DNA of 64,000 nt. It comes from Ephemeroptericola cinctiostellae. GTDB taxonomy: Bacteria > Pseudomonadota > Gammaproteobacteria > Burkholderiales > Burkholderiaceae. Positions 13,352-22,527 of this stretch are shown piece after piece. A program made the position numbers and the translations under genes. How positions within the stretch are numbered: position 1 is the first letter of the stretch; each line of letters starts with the position of its first letter. The DNA is taken from assembly GCF_003339525.1 (NCBI RefSeq), contig NZ_CP031124.1, positions 930,001 through 994,000 of the forward strand. The letters are read 5' to 3'. The notes under the pieces were generated by a model. It was given only the letters and a program-made list of their open reading frames with translations. It had not been told where the DNA came from and made no database searches.

Positions 13352-14260
13352 ATGCGCTTTGAAAAAACCGCAGGCTGGTTGGACTGGTACAGCAATCCGA
13401 GCACACCCCGTTTCAAATTGCCTGCAGGCGCGGTCGATGCACACTGCCATGTGTTTGGCCCGGGCGATGAATTTCCTTACGCACCTGAGCGCAAATACAC
13501 ACCGTGTGATGCATCAAAAGCGCAGCTATTTGCACTGCGCGATGCCCTTGGTTTTGATAAAAATGTGATTGTTCAAGCCACCTGTCATGGTGCGGACAAT
13601 GCAGCGCTGGTTGATGCACTCAAATCTTCCAATGGTAAAGCGCGTGGCGTGGCCACGGTCAAACGCACGGTCACGGACGCGCAATTGCAGGACATGCATG
13701 CGGCGGGCGTGCGTGGCGTTCGTTTTAATTTTGTCAAACGTTTGGTCGATTTCACACCCAAAGATGAACTTATGGAGATCGCCGCACGCATTGCACCGTT
13801 GGGTTGGCACGTGGTGATTTATTTTGAAGCCGTTGATTTACCCGAGTTGTGGGATTTTTTCACGGCCTTGCCAACAACGGTGGTGGTTGATCACATGGGT
13901 CGTCCCGATGTGAGCCAACCAGTGGATGGACCCGAGTTTGAGTTGTTCTTGAAATTCATGCGCGAGCACAGCAATGTGTGGAGCAAAGTCAGTTGTCCAG
14001 AGCGTCTGTCCACGACGGGGCCCAAGGCTTTGAATGGCGAGCAAAATGCGTATGCTGATGTGGTGCCCTTTGCGAAAAGAATCGTTGAGGCGTTCCCTGA
14101 TCGCGTGCTGTGGGGTACGGATTGGCCACATCCCAATTTGAAAGACCACATGCCAGACGATGGTTTGTTGGTTGATTTCATTCCCCATATTGCACCGACG
14201 GCTGAATTACAACACAAACTGTTGGTTGACAATCCTGTGCGCTTGTATTGGGCCGATTAA
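13352..14260 (+). CDS. ligI: 2-pyrone-4,6-dicarboxylate hydrolase LigI
   Basis: Opens the lactone of 2-pyrone-4,6-dicarboxylate (PDC) to 4-oxalomesaconate. 302 residues from the ATG at 13352, preceded by CAGGAGATGAT. An amidohydrolase TIM barrel: DAHCHVFGPG near residue 28, VVDHMGRPD, and the catalytic Asp in LWGTDWPHPN near residue 255. LigI works without a bound metal although it belongs to the amidohydrolases. The usual partner of LigC, which makes PDC. Confidence 0.93.
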   Translation: MRFEKTAGWLDWYSNPSTPRFKLPAGAVDAHCHVFGPGDEFPYAPERKYTPCDASKAQLFALRDALGFDKNVIVQATCHGADNAALVDALKSSNGKARGVATVKRTVTDAQLQDMHAAGVRGVRFNFVKRLVDFTPKDELMEIAARIAPLGWHVVIYFEAVDLPELWDFFTALPTTVVVDHMGRPDVSQPVDGPEFELFLKFMREHSNVWSKVSCPERLSTTGPKALNGEQNAYADVVPFAKRIVEAFPDRVLWGTDWPHPNLKDHMPDDGLLVDFIPHIAPTAELQHKLLVDNPVRLYWAD

Positions 14261-14284
14261 TTTTTTACTATTTTGGAGGCGTTC

Positions 14285-15584
<1,300 letters not shown>

Positions 15585-15592
15585 GATATGTG

Positions 15593-15618
15593 GGGAAAAG
15601 TACACACCTACTTTTCCC
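15593..15618 (+). other. Perfect hairpin after ligB
   Basis: GGGAAAAGTA (15593-15602) and TACTTTTCCC (15609-15618) form a perfect 10-bp stem with a 6-nt loop, 8 bases after the ligB stop. There is no T tract, so it is more likely a transcript-stabilising or partial termination structure between ligAB and ligC than a full terminator. Confidence 0.65.
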
Positions 15619-15807
15619 GTGCTCAATGACACGGATTTTTTCAAGAAAGCCTTGAAAACACACACGAAAAAACCACACATTGAGCCGCTCACTGTTTTCG
15701 AAGTGCAAGCATTTCAGCGCAACACATCAGGCAACACGACATTTTATTTTTCTTGATTTATTTTCTTAACGTAATGACTTATTCCATGTTTTCCTAAGGA
15801 TTTTTCA

Positions 15808-16770
15808 ATGAGCACAACCATTAAAGTCGCCCTCGCAGGCGCAGGCGCATTTGGCATCAAGCATTTGGATGGCATCAAAAACATCGATGGCGTTGAAGTC
15901 GTGTCGCTGATCAGTCGCGATTTAGAAAACACAAAAAAAGTCGCCGAACAATATGGCATTGGCCATGTGACCACAGAATTAAGCGAGGCTTTGGCTTTGC
16001 CTGAAGTGGATGCGGTCATTTTGTGCACGCCCACTCAAATGCATGCGGAGCAAGCGATTGCTTGTCTGAAAGCTGGCAAACACGTCCAGGTTGAAATTCC
16101 GATGGCTGACAATTTGGCCGATGCAGAAGAAATTGTGCGTTTACAAAAAGAAACAGAATTGGTCGCGATGGTCGGCCACACGCGCCGCTTCAATCCAAGT
16201 CACCAGTATGTGCACAACCAAATCACTGCAGGCCAATTTAACATCCAACAAATGGATGTGCAAACCTATTTTTTCCGCCGCACCAATACCAACGCCTTGG
16301 GGCAAGCACGTTCTTGGACTGATCACTTGCTGTGGCATCATGCAGCGCACACGGTTGATTTGTTCGCTTATCAAGCAGGCAGCCCGATTGTGCAAGCCAA
16401 TGCGATTCAAGGACCAATTCACCCCACACTGGGCATTGCGATGGACATGAGCATTCAGCTCAAAGCCGCCAATGGCGCAATTTGCACATTGAGTTTGTCG
16501 TTCAATAACGATGGCCCTTTGGGCACATATTTCCGCTACATCGGCGACACTGCAACGTATCTCGCGCGTTACGATGATCTGTTCACGGGTAAAGATGAGC
16601 AAATTGACGTGTCCAAAGTGGCGGTGTCCATGAACGGCATCGAGCTGCAAGACCGTGAGTTTTTCGCTGCGATCAAAGAGGGTCGCGAGCCCAACTCAAG
16701 CGTCGAGGGTGTGTTTGCCTGCTACAAAGTATTGCATGATTTGGAACAACAATTGAATGCAGCAGGCTGA
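15808..16770 (+). CDS. ligC: 4-carboxy-2-hydroxymuconate-6-semialdehyde dehydrogenase LigC
   Basis: Oxidises the LigAB product (cyclised CHMS) with NAD(P)+ to 2-pyrone-4,6-dicarboxylate. 320 residues of the Gfo/Idh/MocA family: Rossmann motif GAGAFGIKHLDGI at residues 11-23, then VEIPMADN in place of the usual EKP, then WHHAAHTVDLF as the family's GxHxxD-like segment. The ATG at 15808 is preceded by TTCCTAAGGA. It completes ligABC with the upstream ligI, ligJ and ligK. Confidence 0.94.
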   Translation: MSTTIKVALAGAGAFGIKHLDGIKNIDGVEVVSLISRDLENTKKVAEQYGIGHVTTELSEALALPEVDAVILCTPTQMHAEQAIACLKAGKHVQVEIPMADNLADAEEIVRLQKETELVAMVGHTRRFNPSHQYVHNQITAGQFNIQQMDVQTYFFRRTNTNALGQARSWTDHLLWHHAAHTVDLFAYQAGSPIVQANAIQGPIHPTLGIAMDMSIQLKAANGAICTLSLSFNNDGPLGTYFRYIGDTATYLARYDDLFTGKDEQIDVSKVAVSMNGIELQDREFFAAIKEGREPNSSVEGVFACYKVLHDLEQQLNAAG

Positions 16771-17767
16771 ACATATGAGGGTGCGCACACTCGGTGAGTT
16801 TAAAGTCAATGCGATTGGCTTGGGCTGCATGAATTTAAGCCACGCTTATGGCACACCGCCAGATGAAAAAACAGCAGAAACATTGCTACTGACCGCTTTT
16901 GATTCAGGGGTCAATCTGTTTGATACGGCGGCATTGTATGGTTTTGGCGCCAATGAGACACTGGTTGGACGCGTGCTCAAGCCACACCGCAAAGACATTG
17001 TTTTGACCAGTAAATGTGGCATGCAAGGGGTTAATGGTGTGCGCGTGATTGATGGTCGTGCTGCGACAATCAAGCAAACCTGTGAAGATGCTTTACGCCG
17101 TTTGCAAACCGATGTGATTGACCTGTATTATTTGCACCGTTTGGATAAAAACGTACCCATTGAAGACAGCGTCGGTGCATTGGCCGATTTGGTGCGTGAA
17201 GGCAAAATCCGCAACATTGGTCTGTCTGAAATGTCGGCAGCAACCTTGCGGCGCGCCTGTGCGGTGCATCCGATTGCGGCCATGCAAACCGAATATTCGC
17301 TGTGGACGCGCAATGCTGAAATTGCTGTGCTGGCCGCATGTCGTGAATTGGGTGTGGCGTTCGTGGCCTTTTCTCCAGTGGGCCGAGGTTTTTTAGCGGG
17401 CGGCATATCGAGCATGGCTGCTTTGGCGCACCTTGCGGAAAAAGACATTCGCCGTGGCATGCCGCGTTTTTATCCGGAGTATTTTGAACAGAATTTGGCC
17501 TTTTTAACGGCTTTTCAGGACTTGGCAAACTCTTGGGGTTATGCCCCTGCATCGCTGGCGTTGGCGTGGTTGCTGCATCAGAGCGAGCACATCATTCCCA
17601 TTCCGGGCACCACTCGAATCTCGCATTTGCTGGAAAATTTAACAGCGGCTGATCGGGTGTTGTCAAAAATAGACTTGGCACAAATGGATGCTGTGGTGCG
17701 TGCACATCCGATTGCTGGGGCGCGTTATAACGATGCCACTCAGCGTGAAATTGACACTGAAAATTAA
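16757..17767 (+). CDS. Aldo/keto reductase family oxidoreductase
   Basis: 336 residues of the NAD(P)H-dependent (beta/alpha)8 aldo/keto reductase family. The catalytic Asp-Tyr pair appears in NLFDTAALYGFGANE, the catalytic Lys in IVLTSKCGM and the His in YYLHRLD. The C-terminal IPIPGTTRISHLLENL is the phosphate-binding loop. It overlaps the end of ligC by 14 bases; an alternative ATG at 16775 would start just after the ligC stop. The substrate is unknown. Membership of the lig cluster suggests it reduces an aldehyde from a lignin-type or hydroxylated precursor, but that is inference. Confidence 0.88.
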   Translation: MQQAEHMRVRTLGEFKVNAIGLGCMNLSHAYGTPPDEKTAETLLLTAFDSGVNLFDTAALYGFGANETLVGRVLKPHRKDIVLTSKCGMQGVNGVRVIDGRAATIKQTCEDALRRLQTDVIDLYYLHRLDKNVPIEDSVGALADLVREGKIRNIGLSEMSAATLRRACAVHPIAAMQTEYSLWTRNAEIAVLAACRELGVAFVAFSPVGRGFLAGGISSMAALAHLAEKDIRRGMPRFYPEYFEQNLAFLTAFQDLANSWGYAPASLALAWLLHQSEHIIPIPGTTRISHLLENLTAADRVLSKIDLAQMDAVVRAHPIAGARYNDATQREIDTEN

Positions 17768-17924
17768 AGCAAAAACAGGTATTGGCAGTTGTATGAGCCG
17801 ATATCGCTTAAAGGGCGGTGATTAAGTGGCACGAGTAAGAACGTTGTGGTGATTGATCGTTTCAAGCATTAAAGATAAATGACAAACGATAAAAAAACAA
17901 AAGATAAAAAATAAGGAGATCGGA

Positions 17925-18365
17925 ATGGCAGGCATGCAAAATGTATTGGTCATCAATGGCCCCAATTTAAATTTATTGGGTACGCGTGAGCCTGCGGTGT
18001 ATGGTTCGGAGACATTGGCCGATGTGGTCAGTCACCTTGTGGCGGTGGGGCAAACGCTCAACATCAATGTGAGCCATGTGCAAAATAATATTGAAGGTGA
18101 ATTGGTCAATGCGATTCATGCGGCGCGTGGTCAGGTCGATGCGATCATCATCAATGCAGGGGCATACACGCACACCAGTGTGGCTTTGCGCGATGCTTTG
18201 GCGGGTGTCGAGATTCCATTTGTTGAGGTGCACATTTCCAATGTCCACAAACGTGAGGCTTTTCGCCATCATTCGTATTTATCCGATGCTGCGATCGGTG
18301 TGATTGTTGGACTCGGCTCGTATGGTTATGAGGCTGCACTGCGTTTTTTAGCACAAAAAAAGTAA
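17925..18365 (+). CDS. aroQ: Type II 3-dehydroquinate dehydratase
   Basis: Converts 3-dehydroquinate to 3-dehydroshikimate by trans-elimination. 146 residues, normal for the dodecameric type II enzyme. Hallmarks are [15 protein letters not shown], the catalytic Tyr in [24 protein letters not shown] with active-site His, and [24 protein letters not shown] lies 8-9 bases before the ATG. Its position beside the shikimate dehydrogenase-like gene, transporter and quiC suggests the catabolic (QuiB) role rather than aromatic amino acid synthesis. Confidence 0.95.
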   Translation: MAGMQNVLVINGPNLNLLGTREPAVYGSETLADVVSHLVAVGQTLNINVSHVQNNIEGELVNAIHAARGQVDAIIINAGAYTHTSVALRDALAGVEIPFVEVHISNVHKREAFRHHSYLSDAAIGVIVGLGSYGYEAALRFLAQKK

Positions 18366-18424
18366 AAGGAAGTGCGGCATCCGTCCGCTGCATTCGATAA
18401 AACGATTAAAAAAGCAGGCGAGTT

Positions 18425-18462
18425 AAAAGGCTTGCTTTCAACTGAAAAGGCTTGTTTTCAAC
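18425..18462. repeat. Two-copy direct repeat between aroQ and the shikimate dehydrogenase-like gene
   Basis: AAAAGGCTTGCTTTCAAC (18425-18442) recurs as AAAAGGCTTGTTTTCAAC (18445-18462), one mismatch in 18, 20 bases apart (about two helix turns). This could be a pair of activator sites or a simple duplication. Confidence 0.6.
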
Positions 18463-18571
18463 GGTCGGATTTTCTTCGATTTTTGTTGGTGGAATTCTTT
18501 GACGAAAATTCTAATTTAAATCTCGGGGCAAACAAGCGCTCACTTTTTTCATGTTCCTGAAGGAGACATTC

Positions 18572-19405
18572 ATGATTAATGGCAACACCCAACTGATTGC
18601 ACACATCGGTTATCCGACCCATGCATTTAAATCGTCTATGATTTACAACCCGTATTTCGAAAAAGAAAACATCAACGCGGTTGTTGTTCCTTTTGGATCT
18701 AAACCTGAGGATTACCCTGGCCTGTTGAGAGAAGTGTTTAAATTGAGCAATATTGCGGGTGCCCTCATCACCATGCCCCATAAAATCACCACCATGGGTT
18801 TGATCGACGAGATCAGTCCAACCGCTGAAATCGCTGGCGCGTGCAACGCGGTGCGCCGTACTGAAGAAGGGCGTTTACAAGGGGACATGTTTGATGGCGA
18901 AGGTTTTGTGCGGGGCGTGAAACGCAAAGGTGTTGATTTGGTCGGTAAACGGGTGTTGGTGGTGGGTAGCGGGGGAGTGGGCTCAGCGATTGCAGCCTCT
19001 TTGGCTGCGACAGGAGTCACCGAAATCAGTTTATATGATGTCAATCCAGCATCGGCATTGGCTTTGGGACAACGCTTAAGCAAACATTACCCTCAACTGG
19101 TGGTCAATACCGGTCTAAATGACCCAGAAGGACATGAGCTGGTGGTAAATGCGACCCCTATGGGCATGAACGAGGGCGAGCCGATGCCAATGGATGTGTC
19201 ACGTATCGCGCCCTCGACTTTTGTCGGTGAAGTGGTGATGAGAACGGAAATGACTGCATTTTTGACCGCAGCGCAAGCACGTGGATGCCCTGTGCAAATT
19301 GGTACGGACATGTTGTATGAACAAATTCCTGCGTATTTGGAATATTTTGGTTTTCCGACGACGACGCCCGATGTCTTGAGGGTGGGGTCTCGCATCAGTT
19401 ATTGA
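18572..19405 (+). CDS. Shikimate dehydrogenase family protein (catabolic AroE/QuiA-like)
   Basis: 277 residues from the ATG at 18572, preceded by GAAGGAGA. N-terminal substrate domain: HIGYPTHAFKSSMIYNP and catalytic Lys in ALITMPHKITTM. NAD(P) domain: VLVVGSGGVGSAIAASL, then LYDVNP, then VVNATPMGM. Where classical AroE has NTDxxG this protein has GDMFDGEGF, so the Asn is replaced while the Asp is kept. This suggests a divergent paralogue, probably oxidising shikimate (or quinate) to the 3-dehydro acid for the pathway encoded here. The substrate is not proven by sequence. Confidence 0.85.
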   Translation: MINGNTQLIAHIGYPTHAFKSSMIYNPYFEKENINAVVVPFGSKPEDYPGLLREVFKLSNIAGALITMPHKITTMGLIDEISPTAEIAGACNAVRRTEEGRLQGDMFDGEGFVRGVKRKGVDLVGKRVLVVGSGGVGSAIAASLAATGVTEISLYDVNPASALALGQRLSKHYPQLVVNTGLNDPEGHELVVNATPMGMNEGEPMPMDVSRIAPSTFVGEVVMRTEMTAFLTAAQARGCPVQIGTDMLYEQIPAYLEYFGFPTTTPDVLRVGSRISY

Positions 19406-19645
19406 GCTAATTGGGCACAAGATATAGCAAAAAAGCATAACAGAAAGTTGATTTGAGGTCTTCCCATTGGGAGTGCAAAACGTAGAATGAGGCCATGTCA
19501 GGCGTAAAGGAGATGGATACAGAGGATAGAGTATTAACCCCACCGAACATAAAAATGATGGATAAAGATTCACAACATAAAAAAGGTCAGCGGTTCAGTT
19601 TTTTAATTGAGCTGCATTGATTAAACTTCCAATTTGGAGACAACA

Positions 19646-21037
19646 ATGAGCACTACTTCAGCGCATGGTTCTAACGCCAGCCAGACCAAGAAAGCCACTT
19701 TAAGTGGTTGGATTGGTTCTGTTCTTGAATACTATGATTTTTTTATTTACGCCACAGCTGCGGCTTTGGTTTTCCCTCAACTGTTTTTCCCCAGTACAGA
19801 CCCAACCGTCGCCATCGTGGCCTCACTGGCAACTTATGGCGTGGGTTACGTCGCCCGTCCAATTGGGGCTTACTTCTTGGGGCAATGGGGGGATCGGCAT
19901 GGTCGTAAAACAGTATTGATTATTTGCATGTTTTTGATGGGCATTGCCACCATGGGCGTCGGTTTATTGCCCACTTATGCACAAGTGGGCATCTTGGCCC
20001 CAGTATTGTTGGTGCTCTTGCGTTTGGCTCAAGGCTTTGCGGTTGCGGGTGAGATCTCTGGCGCAAGCTCGATGATTCTTGAGCATGCACCGTTTGGTCG
20101 TCGTGGTTATTTTGCCAGTTTTACATTGCAAGGGGTGCAAGCGGGTCAGATTTTGGCTGCTGCGGTGTTTTTGCCTTTGGCCACATTCATGAATAAAGAA
20201 GATTTCATGTCGTGGGGCTGGCGCATTCCATTTTTGATGAGTTTTGTGGTGATTATTGTCGGTTATAAAATCCGTAAAGAAGTGGATGAAACGCCTGCAT
20301 TTGCGGAAGAGTCCTCTCACAATGAGGTGCCTAAAACGCCAATGGCTCAAGTGATTAAAGAAAACTGGCGTGACATGATTCGTGTGATGATTTGTTCATT
20401 GATGAATGTGACACCTGTTGTGGCCACTATTTTTGGTGCCGCATATGCTGTTCAACCTGGCTATGGCATTGGTTTTGATAAATCTGTTTATCTGTGGATT
20501 CCTGTGGTCGGTAATATTGTTGCGGTCTTGGTGATTCCTTTTGTTGGCAATTTGAGTGACAAAATTGGCCGCCGTATTCCATTCATTGTGGGCTCTGTGG
20601 GCTCTGGTCTGTTGTCTTTTGCTTATTTGTGGGCGATCAGCATCCACAGCATACCTTTGGCATTCGTTTTTTCTATTTTGATGTGGGGCATTGTGTATCA
20701 AGGTTATAACGCGGTCTTCCCAAGTTTTTATCCTGAAATGTTTCCAACCCGTACCCGAGTTTCAGGCATGGCGATTTCTCAAAACATTGGCACTGCGCTC
20801 ACTGCGATGTTACCCGCCTTGTTTGTTTCTGTTGCGCCTCCAGGCACTACGGCCAACATTCCTTTGACGGTCGGTTCAATTGCTTTGACCATCACCATCA
20901 TTGCTTCAATCTCTGCTTGGACTGCACGCGAGACATTCCGTGTGCCCATGAAAGATTTGGGTAATAAAGATGCCAAGCCTGTTTCTGAGGTGGAATACAA
21001 CAAGGCACGCACCGTTGCTTTTGCGGGCGACCAATAA
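19646..21037 (+). CDS. MFS transporter of the metabolite:H+ symporter type (shikimate-like acids probable)
   Basis: 463 residues with twelve hydrophobic segments. The loop 2-3 motif GQWGDRHGRKTVL and the start SVLEYYDFFIYATAAAL place it in the MHS group with ShiA, KgtP and ProP. A second copy of the loop motif, GNLSDKIGRR, opens the second half. The ATG at 19646 follows TTGGAGACAACA; an in-frame TTG at 19634 is less likely. Given aroQ and the shikimate dehydrogenase-like gene before it and quiC after it, uptake of shikimate, quinate or protocatechuate by proton symport is the likely job. A strong terminator follows. Confidence 0.88.
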   Translation: MSTTSAHGSNASQTKKATLSGWIGSVLEYYDFFIYATAAALVFPQLFFPSTDPTVAIVASLATYGVGYVARPIGAYFLGQWGDRHGRKTVLIICMFLMGIATMGVGLLPTYAQVGILAPVLLVLLRLAQGFAVAGEISGASSMILEHAPFGRRGYFASFTLQGVQAGQILAAAVFLPLATFMNKEDFMSWGWRIPFLMSFVVIIVGYKIRKEVDETPAFAEESSHNEVPKTPMAQVIKENWRDMIRVMICSLMNVTPVVATIFGAAYAVQPGYGIGFDKSVYLWIPVVGNIVAVLVIPFVGNLSDKIGRRIPFIVGSVGSGLLSFAYLWAISIHSIPLAFVFSILMWGIVYQGYNAVFPSFYPEMFPTRTRVSGMAISQNIGTALTAMLPALFVSVAPPGTTANIPLTVGSIALTITIIASISAWTARETFRVPMKDLGNKDAKPVSEVEYNKARTVAFAGDQ

Positions 21038-21066
21038 GCAGTTTCAATTGCTTGTTAGCCATGCAG

Positions 21067-21104
21067 CCCCATTGGGCGGGTGATGCCCGTCCAATGGGGT
21101 TTTT
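21067..21104 (+). terminator. Rho-independent terminator after the MHS transporter
   Basis: CCCCATTGG(G)CGGG and CCCG(T)CCAATGGGG form a long stem with one internal mismatch at 21067-21099, followed by TTTTT. It ends the transporter transcript. Confidence 0.9.
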
Positions 21105-21328
21105 CTCTCAGATTGAGTCACATTGAGTCACATAAGGTCTGCGGTCAATGGGCTGGTGATTCCTTTTTTTGTTTTTCTCAGATGGTTTTCTTGGTTTATT
21201 TGCGGGGTGTTTCACTTGTTTCGTTTATTTGATCGAAACGATGTGCGTTTGTGCTTTTGCATCAAACTTCTAATTTTTAACTTCTGTCCAGTAGATTTTA
21301 CTTGTCAGAGTCGCCATACGAGTCACAC

Positions 21329-22264
21329 ATGCTTTCAATCTTAACTGTCACACTGCCCATTTATATCTTGATTGCTTTGGGTTATTCGGTTGTGCGCTGG
21401 GGCTTGTTTCCACGTGATGGCATGAAAACGCTGGGCTTATTTGTCGTGCGGTTTGCATTGCCTGCTTTATTGTTTAAAGCCTTGTCACAAAGTTCTGTCG
21501 AAGATGTTTTGAACGGCCGTTTTTTATTGGCATATGCATTGGGTTCTTTGCTGAGTTTCGCTTGGGGGTGGTTTAGCGAGCGCCAGCATGAGGATTCGTT
21601 TCGTGCCATTCGTGGCATTGGGATGTCGGTTTCCAATACCGGTTTTGTGGGCGCACCGATTGTGTTGCAGTGGTTGGGGCCTTCGGTCAGTGTTGCATTT
21701 GCGTTGGCCATGATTGTTGAGAATTTATTGATTTTGCCTTTGACTTTGGTGCTGGCTGAGCGCAATCAAGGTGGAGATGCCTCACCGTCTCAGTTGTTGG
21801 GACAAACCTTAAAACCGTTGGTTAAAAACCCATTGATTTTGGCTATTTTTTCAGGTTTTTTATGTGCCGTTTTTGAAGTGGATTTACCTTCACCCATCAT
21901 CCGAGTGATTGATATGTTGGCGGGGGCATCGGGTGCTGTGGCTTTGATGGTCATTGGTGGTACGTTGGTTGGATTGAAAACGGATGGCATGTTGCCCGAT
22001 GTGGGCAAGCTTGTGGCTGGGAAATTGATTGTTCATCCACTGTGCGTGGGGGTGTTTATGTTTTTGCTCATGTCGAAACAGCCCACGTTGTGTGCCGCGG
22101 CCATTGCCTTGGCGGCCATGCCGATGATGGGGATTTATCCAATTATTGGTCAAAAATACAGGCATGACGGTTTCTGTGCTGCGGCATTGTTGATGACCAC
22201 GGTGACCTCGTTTTTTACTTTGCTTGGGTTGATGTCATTGCTCAAACATTTTGTTTTAAACTGA
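21329..22264 (+). CDS. AEC (auxin efflux carrier) family transporter
   Basis: 311 residues with about ten hydrophobic segments. LPIYILIALGYSVVRWG at the N-terminus and the NPLILAIFSGFL and GGTLVG segments in the second half are typical of the bacterial AEC/MdcF family, which moves small organic acids such as malate or malonate. The ATG at 21329 is used; the frame also has a TTG at 21302. It is separated from the MHS transporter by a terminator. The substrate is unknown; its place in the island suggests an organic acid of the pathway. Confidence 0.83.
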   Translation: MLSILTVTLPIYILIALGYSVVRWGLFPRDGMKTLGLFVVRFALPALLFKALSQSSVEDVLNGRFLLAYALGSLLSFAWGWFSERQHEDSFRAIRGIGMSVSNTGFVGAPIVLQWLGPSVSVAFALAMIVENLLILPLTLVLAERNQGGDASPSQLLGQTLKPLVKNPLILAIFSGFLCAVFEVDLPSPIIRVIDMLAGASGAVALMVIGGTLVGLKTDGMLPDVGKLVAGKLIVHPLCVGVFMFLLMSKQPTLCAAAIALAAMPMMGIYPIIGQKYRHDGFCAAALLMTTVTSFFTLLGLMSLLKHFVLN

Positions 22265-22373
22265 ACAGAAGGCTGCATCAAATGCAGCTGGGTGCGATTT
22301 ATAACAACAAGAAACAGGCGTGCCGCCTTGTCAGATGTTGCTGGGACGCACATAAACGTCAACCTCATTATTT

Positions 22374-22385
22374 ACTGTTTACAGT
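22374..22385. promoter_or_regulatory. Palindrome upstream of the quiC-type gene
   Basis: ACTGTTTACAGT is a perfect 12-bp palindrome (extending imperfectly to TTTACTGTTTACAGTGAAA) about 140 bases before the dehydroshikimate dehydratase start. It could be an operator; the regulator is not known. Confidence 0.35.
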
Positions 22386-22527
22386 GAAATTTGCCAATGA
22401 TTCGCTGTTCTCACTCGTGAGTTGATGTTCTTAAGTGGTGTGTGAGGTTCCGCTCAAAACGGCTCACTTTAAACAAGTGCAAAGCAAGGGTTACTTTGCG
22501 ATTAACGATAACAATGGAGAACATGCC

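Noticed and set aside
22435-22527. N-terminal extension of the QuiC frame
   Set aside because: The isomerase-like domain starts at MKHSIATVSLSG with TGGAGA before the ATG at 22528; the extension has no similarity to the family.
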